Assembly: GCA_043747765.1 (NCBI GenBank)
Contig: JAYTOM010000096.1
Coordinates: 1-28,680 of the forward strand
DNA: 28,680 nt
Origin: WLMZ01 sp043747765
Lineage (GTDB): Bacteria > Actinomycetota > Acidimicrobiia > Acidimicrobiales > Ilumatobacteraceae
Reading direction: 5' to 3'
Part shown: in pieces, positions 23,158 through 28,680 of the stretch
Position numbering within the stretch: position 1 is the stretch's first letter
Layout of the letters: every line of letters starts with the position of its first letter
The notes under the pieces: model-generated
What the model saw: the letters and a program-made list of their open reading frames with translations, nothing else
Database searches by the model: none
What the model was told of the DNA's origin: nothing
Position numbers and translations under genes: made by a program

Positions 23158-23523
23158 TCAAGGTGGCGAGGGGGCGTGGACGTTGCTGTTGCGTCCGATG
23201 ATCTGGTCGATGAGCCAGGAGAGCACGTCGATGATGTCGTCTGTCTGGCAGGGTCCGCTGGTGGGGTGGCCGATCCGGAGGCCGTCGCGTTGGAGGAAGC
23301 GGGTTTCTTCGATGGCGAGGGCGGGTGCGTGGGCTTCGTCGAGGTTGGCGCGTGATTTGAGTCGTTCGTAGCTGGGTACATCACGGACGTGGCGGGCGGG
23401 GATGGGCCTCGTGAACGCGCCCAGTGGACACCAGCCGAAGACGTCGACGACGAGATCCGTTGACCCGGCGTTGTTGAACAGCGCCACCGAGCCACCCTCC
23501 CCGATCGGCACGATCGCCATGGT
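23158..23523 (-). pseudogene. truncated remnant of an 'LDTR' surface-repeat protein
   Basis: The minus-strand frame reads MAIVPIGEGGSVALFNNAGS, then TDLVVDVFGW, matching the end of the surface repeats in the DUF1501 protein (VIAKxGxxGxVxxYNxAG...VVDIVGYF). It is followed by AFTRPIPARHVRDVP, which parallels the RFTSLSPSRILDTR that opens the next repeat there. Two in-frame stops (TGA TGA) lie four codons before the ATG, so the N-terminal part is lost. The remaining ~85 residues are not recognisable. I read it as a decayed fragment of a similar envelope protein; expression as a 120-aa protein cannot be excluded. Confidence 0.55.
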
Positions 23524-24036
23524 GGCTGGTGCTCATCAGGGGTGTCGCCTGCGACCTCGGATCGTCCTATGCCAGCTTCGGAACGGGCCCTTTCCGTGAC
23601 GGACAATGACGCGAAGCGGTCTGCGGTGACTGCCGGGGTTTGTACATGTGGCTACCTGCCTACCGATGCCCCGACACGAACACCTCACACAAGCGGGCTG
23701 AATAGCAGGAGATGGACGCTGACCGTCGGTGTCGCGTTCGCACGTGCGAGGTCACCGTTTGGTGGGGCAGGGCTTCGTTGTGCTGCCCGCGGCACTCGAA
23801 GCCCCGCCCCCGCGACGACTGTAAATCGAATGCGACGCTTCGTGGTCAGAACTTGACGATCTCTTGAGCGAGAGTGCCGGCGCTGACATAGCTGGCGAGC
23901 GATGAGGGAGCCTCGATCTGCGGGCAGCGATCGAGGCTCACCCCACCAACGAAAAATAACAGAACTCCTTGTTCATCTCGCGGATTTGCGAATGCACTCA
24001 GCAGGGTCTGCTATGCCATGACCAGGCGTGACCCGC
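23524..24036. other. gene-free stretch with hairpin
   Basis: I see no supportable gene here. Its base composition is more mixed, with an A-rich patch (GAAAAATAACAG near 23950). GGGTCTGCTATGCCA at 24004-24018 might be a decayed IS6-type end for the transposase remnant that follows. Confidence 0.4.
23908..23939. terminator. perfect 11-bp inverted repeat
   Basis: GAGCCTCGATC (23908-23918) and GATCGAGGCTC (23929-23939) form an uninterrupted 11-bp stem with a 10-base loop. No T-run follows on either strand, so it is a hairpin of uncertain role: a terminator for minus-strand reading from the phosphoesterase/IS side, or a protein site. Confidence 0.35.
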
Positions 24037-24207
24037 TCAAACAGCCTCACACGACGGCGGTTGGGGTCCGAAGTCGGTGCCGAGTTCGTAGCGGCCGCGG
24101 CGCACCTTCTGGATGAACGCGTGACCGTTGATGATGACGTTGGCGGTGCGGTTGCGTTTCAATCCGCGCATCGGTCAGAGGCGAGCCTTCAACGTGCCGT
24201 GATCGGC
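24037..24207 (-). pseudogene. IS6-family transposase remnant (C-terminal part)
   Basis: Translating the minus strand from 24207 gives ADHGTLKARL, a stop (24175-24177), then PMRGLKRNRT, GHAFIQKVRRGRYELGTD and a stop at 24037. These are the C-terminal blocks of IS6-family DDE transposases. The DNA at 24061-24207 aligns without gaps to 28143-28289 at 122 of 147 bases, so this is a second, older copy of the element at the right edge. The N-terminal two thirds, including the first catalytic Asp residues, are missing. It joins the end of the phosphoesterase pseudogene directly. Confidence 0.85.
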
Positions 24208-24841
24208 GTCGTCGAGCGACTGTTGCTCCCAACCCATCATCGACACCCACTGCGCGGTGCGGCCGTCGAGGTCGATCTCCACGCGGGCCGGGATCTTTGC
24301 CGATCTGGCGCCCGGCGTTGAACAGCCAGGTTCGGCCGATCCGGTCGGCCCAACCGCCCGCAGGGGTGAACGGCGACTGGTGCACGTGACCCGTGAGCAC
24401 GACGTCAGGCTGATGCTCATGGATCCACGCGGCGAGCTGTTCGGCGACGGCCGCCCTTCCAATGTCTCCGTCCCACCACGGGAAGACCGTGATCGGCAAG
24501 TGACCGATCAGCAATGACCCGCCGTCGACGAACACGCCCGGTGAGCGAAGATGGTCGATCCACAGGGCGCACTGCTCACCCGTTGCGTCGGGGCCGGTCA
24601 GGTCGTGGTTGCCGGAGCTCACCACCACCAGACAGTTCGAGCGGATCAGGGCGACGTAACGTTCGATCACCACGCACGTAATGTTCGATCACCACGCGCT
24701 GCGCGGCGAGCGGCACTGTGCCGCAGATGACGAGGTGATCGCCCGCCATCACCACGAGATCGAAGTCCGCCGCCGCACCGACCACCCAGTCAAGAGTTGC
24801 GGGAGATCGTAGTGGAGGTCAGCGACGAGGAGGATGCGCAT
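24208..24841 (-). pseudogene. metallophosphoesterase pseudogene
   Basis: The minus strand starts MRILLVADLHYDLPQ (ATG 24841), with the D-x-H metal motif, and later shows VMAGDH, VVVSSGNHDLTG and LTGHVHQSPF, the metal-binding blocks of calcineurin-like phosphoesterases. Three frame breaks disrupt it: near 24791-24794 (after DLPQL), a 22-bp tandem duplication at 24654-24697, and about one extra base at 24295-24298 (after FNAGRQIG; IPARVEIDLDGRTAQW continues in another frame). Restored, it would be ~205 residues. It starts 21 bp after the oxidoreductase stop, so it was probably the third gene of that operon. Sequencing error cannot explain the duplication easily. Confidence 0.82.
24654..24697. 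repeat. 22-bp tandem duplication
   Basis: ACGTAACGTTCGATCACC... (24654-24675) is followed immediately by ACGTAATGTTCGATCACC... (24676-24697); the 22-bp copies differ only at 24660/24682. Because 22 is not a multiple of three, it shifts the phosphoesterase frame; removing one copy restores RVVIERYVALIRSN. Confidence 0.9.
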
Positions 24842-24862
24842 GCGTGTCCTGAATAATGGTCG

Positions 24863-27508
24863 TCAGACGCCGACACGTGTTGGCGTACCGGCGAGCGCCG
24901 TCCAGTCGCCGGCACCGATGCGGTTGATGCTCTCATCGCTCAGCATCAGGCTGTTGGTGCGCGCGTCCTGGGCGCGCTGCGCGTCGTCGCCGTAGCCGAG
25001 GAAGATGCCACCGACCACGCGTCGGTCTGCGATCACCACCTTCCGGTACGTGTGGCCGCCGCCGCCACGCTCGGCGAGCACGAGGTCACCCTCGTGCGGC
25101 TCGATCGTGCCGAACGAGATCACATCCAGGCCGACGCCCTTGAGGATCATGTTCGGCGTCTCGTCGTCGTACGTGCGGTCACCGCCGGCTGCGTTCACCG
25201 CGGCGATCTGGGCCTGGGTCACCGCCACCGGCCAGAGTCCCCACACGTGACCGTCGAACTCTGCGAGATCGCCGACGGCGTAGATGTCTGGGTCACTGGT
25301 GCGCAGATGCTCATCGACCAACACGCCACGGTTGACCGCGAGGCCGGCACGCGACGCGACCTCGATGTTGGGAGTGACGCCGGCGGCCACGAGCAGTACC
25401 TCGGCGTCGACGCGCTGGCCGGACGACGTGATGATGGTCTGCAGTCGACCGTTGCCTTCGACACGCGAGGCTTCGGTGTCGGTGACGATGCCGATCCCCA
25501 GCGCCTCGAAGAACGAACGCAACAGCTCCGACGCAACAGGATCGAGGAAGTTCCGCAGCAGGCGTGGCGACCGCTCGAAGACGGTAACGGTCATTCCCAT
25601 GGCATGCATCGCGTGCGCGGCTTCGAGGCCGAGGAGACCGCCACCGGCTACGATTCCACGTTGCTGGTCGAACTCCTGGGCAAAACCGCGAATGCGCATC
25701 GCGTCGTCGGCTTCGCGGAGCACGAAGCACCCGGGCATGCCGAACCCGGTGATGTCCGGAACGGTGGCGCGACCGCCCATGGCGAGCACGAGCCGGTCGT
25801 ACGGCAGGAGTTCGCCGGTGCCAACCCGCACCTCGCGCCGGTCACGGTCGATCGCGGTCACGCGCGTGTTCAGCCAGACCTTGACGTGGTTGCGCTCGTA
25901 CCAGTCCTCAGGCAGCAGGTAAAGACCCCGCATCGCCGAACGTCCGTGGATCAATCGGGCGACACCCATCCGGTTGTAGAGCTGGTGGGGCTCACGGCCC
26001 ACGAGCGTGATCTCGCAGTCGGGGTGGTTGCGTCGCAGGAAGTCTGCCGCCGTGACGCCGCCGATGCCGTTGCCGACAACGACGACCCGCTGCACTGTCG
26101 GGTCCGGATCGAACGTCTTGCCGCTGGCAACCGCGATGCTGTTGCGATCCGGTGTCAGTGACACAGCACACCGGCCTTCCACGCGGGCCATGCACGCCAT
26201 CCGGTTCGGTGCGCCCAAGCCGAGTCGCTCGAGGGTGTCGGCCTCCTCCCTGCGAATCGGTGACAGGCAGTCGTATCCCTCTGGCACAGCCACAGGATCG
26301 GCACCGCAGACGCCCATGCGGCAGCCGGACTCGATCGGAAGGTCCGCCGACTCCGCCGTCTCCAGCAACGTGGTACCGGTGGGCACGGCAACGATGTGAT
26401 CACCGAACAGGACCTCGATCGTGCCGTCGGCGTTCGCGCTGCCGTTCTTGGCGAGGGCGGTGCGAGCGCGCCCAAGGTCGACTTGGACTGCGATTGACAC
26501 AGCGACGGTGTCGAAATAGCGACGCTGCGTTCGCCACGAGCGAACGAGCCAGACGGCGGCGAGGACGGCGGCCGAGACCCGTACGGGGGCGACGATGTCG
26601 TTCCAGTCGCCGCCGACGAGCTTGCCCAGCGCGGCGGCGACCTTGCTGCTGCCAAACCAGTAGAACAACGTGAACGCGGTGGCCCCGAACAGAGGCGGCA
26701 GCAGGTTCGGCGAGAGGCGGACGACGTTGTCGAGGATCGCGAAGATGGCGATGGTGCCGCCGATCCATAATGCGCAGCGGCCGTAGACCTCGAGGTCGGA
26801 GAGCTTGCCTGCGTCCGGCACGAGGAAATAGCCGAGAACCAGGCCGGGGAACGCGCCGACGAACAGCCGTCGTGGACCGCGGAAGCCCTGGTCGGGATCG
26901 TGCATGTCGGCGACGTAGGCGACCCGGGGATTGAAGTCGTAGCAGTTCTTCGTGCACCCGACGCAGGGGCGACAGTGGCTGTTGGCCACACCGACGAACG
27001 GCGTCTGCCCGTACACACGCTGCACCGGGAGCAGCGGGCAGATGCTGGAGCACCAACCGCTCTTGCCCTTGAGGAAGCGGCCACCCAGGGCAGCGCCGAC
27101 GAGCAACGTACCGAGCAGCACTGCCAGCGCCACACCGTTGCGGTTGAACAGCACCTTGCGTGAAAGCGCGATGCCCAAGAACAACGCTGACGCGATCGTG
27201 AAGCCGTGGTTCCGCAACCACGCTGGCGCGGTGACCTGCTTGGTGACACCGAGGTAGCGCGACGCCTGGTTGGCGCCAGCCAGCGGACACACGTTGCGCC
27301 AGGCGCCCGGAGCGATGAGGAACACCGCCGGCAGCACCGGAATGACGAGGCCCCAGAAGAACGTGAGCGCGTCTGCCGGCCGCACGACGGCGGCGACGAT
27401 CACTCCGATGAACACGGCGATCGACACGAAGCGCACAGCGTGCCAAAAGCGCAACGTCACTTTCGACGGCATCGCGAGGTAGTTCGGGAACGGATCGACC
27501 TCGGTCAT
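24863..27508 (-). CDS. membrane Fe-S / 2Fe-2S / FAD oxidoreductase fusion
   Basis: The 881-aa protein joins three modules. Residues ~22-325 are a polytopic membrane part (about eight hydrophobic segments) with WCSSIC (C153, C157) and CRPCVGCTKNC (C179, C182, C185, C189), a NapH/NosR-like 4Fe-4S arrangement. Residues ~363-455 are a plant-type ferredoxin domain: CRMGVCGAD (C396, C401) and RMACMA (C439), with the usual third Cys replaced by Asp404. Residues ~474-850 are an FAD/NAD(P)H pyridine-nucleotide-disulfide-type reductase (VVVVGNGIGGVTAADF, VAGGGLLGLEAAHAM, IYAVGDLAEF), close to NirB or rubredoxin reductase. It probably moves electrons from NAD(P)H through FAD and Fe-S to a membrane acceptor or the reverse. 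The start overlaps the CNB gene stop (ATGA at 27505-27508). Acceptor unknown. Confidence 0.9.
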   Translation of the reverse strand: MTEVDPFPNYLAMPSKVTLRFWHAVRFVSIAVFIGVIVAAVVRPADALTFFWGLVIPVLPAVFLIAPGAWRNVCPLAGANQASRYLGVTKQVTAPAWLRNHGFTIASALFLGIALSRKVLFNRNGVALAVLLGTLLVGAALGGRFLKGKSGWCSSICPLLPVQRVYGQTPFVGVANSHCRPCVGCTKNCYDFNPRVAYVADMHDPDQGFRGPRRLFVGAFPGLVLGYFLVPDAGKLSDLEVYGRCALWIGGTIAIFAILDNVVRLSPNLLPPLFGATAFTLFYWFGSSKVAAALGKLVGGDWNDIVAPVRVSAAVLAAVWLVRSWRTQRRYFDTVAVSIAVQVDLGRARTALAKNGSANADGTIEVLFGDHIVAVPTGTTLLETAESADLPIESGCRMGVCGADPVAVPEGYDCLSPIRREEADTLERLGLGAPNRMACMARVEGRCAVSLTPDRNSIAVASGKTFDPDPTVQRVVVVGNGIGGVTAADFLRRNHPDCEITLVGREPHQLYNRMGVARLIHGRSAMRGLYLLPEDWYERNHVKVWLNTRVTAIDRDRREVRVGTGELLPYDRLVLAMGGRATVPDITGFGMPGCFVLREADDAMRIRGFAQEFDQQRGIVAGGGLLGLEAAHAMHAMGMTVTVFERSPRLLRNFLDPVASELLRSFFEALGIGIVTDTEASRVEGNGRLQTIITSSGQRVDAEVLLVAAGVTPNIEVASRAGLAVNRGVLVDEHLRTSDPDIYAVGDLAEFDGHVWGLWPVAVTQAQIAAVNAAGGDRTYDDETPNMILKGVGLDVISFGTIEPHEGDLVLAERGGGGHTYRKVVIADRRVVGGIFLGYGDDAQRAQDARTNSLMLSDESINRIGAGDWTALAGTPTRVGV

Positions 27509-27972
27509 CGCGACATCACCGCGTCCGTGAGGGCCCGCAGCCGACCAGCGAGGATGCAGGACAGATCAAATAGCACCATCCGCCCGAGCCGCGGGTTGGC
27601 CGCGGACATCGTCTCGAACGATGTCATCGACATGCGCAGTAGCTCACCGTCGGTGGACGCCACGACGGTCGCCGATCGAGGTCGACCATCCAGAAACCCG
27701 AGCTCGCCCACCACCGATCCGGCGGGAGCGGGTGACAGCAAGCGCCGCCGGCCACGGCGCTCAGCCACCGCTTCGAGGTTGCCCTCCATCACGATCAGCA
27801 ACGAGCGATCGACCTCGCCGACGCGCACCACCACCGCGCCGGCGCGGAACCGCCGACGCTCGCAGTGGCCGACGACAACGGTCCAGTCCTCCACCGAGGC
27901 GTCCGTGAGGAAGAGCGGCGCGGGCGCCGCCTCCTCGGGGTCGGTGCCGTAGTCGAAGAATCGCGAGCCCAT
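27505..27972 (-). CDS. cyclic nucleotide-binding-domain protein without DNA-binding domain
   Basis: The 155-aa product has one CAP_ED-type beta-roll (VVVRVGEVDRSLLIVMEGNLEAV, GSVVGELGFLDGRPRSATVVAS, GELLRMSMTSF) with the GE-L-(x)n-R-(S/T)A phosphate-binding cassette, followed by a helix (ANPRLGRMVLFDLSCILAGRLRAL). No helix-turn-helix follows, so it is not a CRP/FNR-type repressor by itself. Its stop overlaps the oxidoreductase start, so it may act as a regulatory or partner subunit for that enzyme. ATG 27972 is preferred; the frame extends upstream to 28098 through the IS end, which is not coding. An IS6-type inverted end begins 65 bp upstream. Confidence 0.82.
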   Translation of the reverse strand: MGSRFFDYGTDPEEAAPAPLFLTDASVEDWTVVVGHCERRRFRAGAVVVRVGEVDRSLLIVMEGNLEAVAERRGRRRLLSPAPAGSVVGELGFLDGRPRSATVVASTDGELLRMSMTSFETMSAANPRLGRMVLFDLSCILAGRLRALTDAVMSR

Positions 27973-28094
27973 GTCGTCCGATCGCCAAAGCTGATCTTCG
28001 GCAAGGTAGCACGGTCGGCCGCCGACGTGGCGTGGGTGGCTCTGTTGCATTGTTGGATTGGATCGAGAACAGACCCGGAGGCCGACGGCCTCTC

Positions 28095-28680
28095 TCATCT
28101 GAGCGCTGTGAGGAGTACGTCGAATGCGGCCGCGATTCGCTGTTGGGGTGCGGCGTCGGTGCCGAGTTCGTAATGGCCGCGGCGCACATTCTGGATGAAC
28201 GCGTGACCTTTGATGACGACGCTCGCGGTGCGGTTGCGTTGCAACCCGCGCGTCCGCCGCAACCGCGCCTTCAACCGTCCATGGTCGGCTTCGACACGAT
28301 TGTTCGCGTACTGGACCGTCGTGTGCAACGCCCCCGGAGCGAGTTCACCGATTGCCTTCGCCAACACTGCGGCCCGATCGGTGACCACCTTCCCGGGTTG
28401 ACCGTGATCACGGATCACAGCCGTAAAGAACCGTCGCGCAGCAACGGTGTCGCGCCGCTTCGACACCAACACGTCAATGACCTGGCCATCGTCATCGACG
28501 GCGCGGTAGACGCAACGCCACACGCCCGACACCTTTTACATAGGTTTCATCGACCAACCAGCGGTCACCGACCGCATATCGGAACGGGTCAGCCGTGTCG
28601 GTCAGGATCGGAGTGAAGCGCTGCACCCACCGGAACAGCGTGACGTGATCAACGCTGCCACCCCGTTCGCCGAGGAGTTC
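28095..28680 (-). pseudogene. IS6-family transposase, partial and frameshifted
   Basis: The minus strand encodes, from the window edge, ELLGERGGSVDHVTLFRWVQ and DRWLVDETYVK (first catalytic Asp, DET), then breaks frame at a run of four A (plus-strand T 28534-28537), and continues SGVWRCVYRAVDDDGQ, KVVTDRAAV (second Asp) and NNRVEADHGRLKARL (catalytic Glu), ending at 28095. One base too many in the A run separates the frames; with three A the sequence reads VKVSGVWRCVYRAV. Upstream helix-turn-helix sequence lies partly outside. It is inactive as read, unless the extra base is a sequencing error or translational slippage rescues it. Confidence 0.85.
28143..28289 (-). repeat. direct repeat with 24061-24207 (IS6 transposase 3' part)
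   Basis: Ungapped alignment with 24061-24207 gives 122 identical of 147 bases, same orientation, spaced 4082 bp. It is part of the transposase gene. Confidence 0.9.

Larger units (their letters stand above)
28038..28680 (-). mobile_element. IS6-family insertion sequence, cut by window end
   Basis: GGCTCTGTTGCA at 28038-28049 resembles the terminal inverted repeat of IS6-family elements (GGCTCTGTTGCAAA type) and lies 57 bp beyond the transposase stop, at the element's transposase-distal end. The other end is outside the window. The 3' coding part is duplicated as a remnant at 24061-24207 in the same orientation, so the two copies flank the CNB/oxidoreductase/phosphoesterase operon. Confidence 0.82.

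Noticed and set aside
22853..23371. 172-codon plus-strand frame
   Set aside because: Trp/Ser/Arg-rich product with no motif; it overlaps the surface-repeat remnant on the other strand.
22599..23606. 336-codon N-terminal extension of argS
   Set aside because: Pro/Ser/Thr/Arg-rich low-complexity sequence unlike any ArgRS extension; the ATG at 22598 gives the normal start and a promoter-like box lies just upstream of it.
23542..23856. 104-codon plus-strand frame
   Set aside because: No ribosome site, no recognisable motif, composition of random high-GC sequence.
1..28680. CRISPR arrays, tRNA or rRNA genes
   Set aside because: No regularly spaced repeats with unique spacers and no tRNA arm (GGTTCGA-type) in a cloverleaf context were found by eye; a tRNAscan run would settle the tRNA question.

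Overview
The window is high-GC DNA, almost fully coding, from a chromosome that I read as actinobacterial, most likely class Acidimicrobiia (an Ilumatobacter-like organism). This is inferred from the gene order argS-lysA-hom-thrC-rho-rpmE-prfA-prmC, a large disordered insertion in Rho, many GTG starts that look leaderless, and surface proteins carrying 'SLSPxRLLDTR' repeats. No tRNA, rRNA or CRISPR array was seen.

Left part, plus strand (1-5166): the 3' end of a thiolase-like acetyl-CoA acetyltransferase; a 64-bp dispersed repeat followed by a promoter region with three LacI-type operator-like sites; a nucleoside hydrolase; a zinc-type dehydrogenase; an S9/DPP-IV-like peptidase that overlaps or abuts the dehydrogenase; and a small TerB-like protein. 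These look like catabolic and housekeeping genes.

Middle part, mostly minus strand (5204-22598), reading right to left: argS, lysA, a PemK/MazF-like protein, (a plus-strand ketopantoate-reductase-like gene), hom, thrC, rho, rpmE, a DUF1800-DUF1501 pair, an uncharacterised 341-aa protein, prfA and prmC. This is the classical actinobacterial lysine/threonine and translation-termination block, with two insertions relative to the usual order: the secreted DUF1800/DUF1501 pair between rpmE and prfA, and the reductase plus PemK-like gene between lysA and hom. thrB, often next to thrC, is not in the window. At least six of these genes have a TANNNT or CACNAT box ending 6-9 nt before the start codon, as expected for leaderless mRNAs.

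Right part (22600-28680) is an accessory, decaying region. It has a gene-free stretch, a truncated piece of a surface-repeat protein, an IS6-family transposase remnant, a metallophosphoesterase pseudogene with three frame breaks (one caused by a 22-bp tandem duplication), an intact 881-aa membrane Fe-S/2Fe-2S/FAD oxidoreductase fusion, a small cyclic-nucleotide-binding-domain protein overlapping it, and a second, longer IS6-family element running off the end. The last genes form one minus-strand operon: CNB protein, then oxidoreductase, then phosphoesterase. It is bracketed by two IS6 sequences in the same orientation. This module is the best candidate in the window for an undescribed redox-sensing or electron-transfer system, but its function cannot be fixed from sequence alone.
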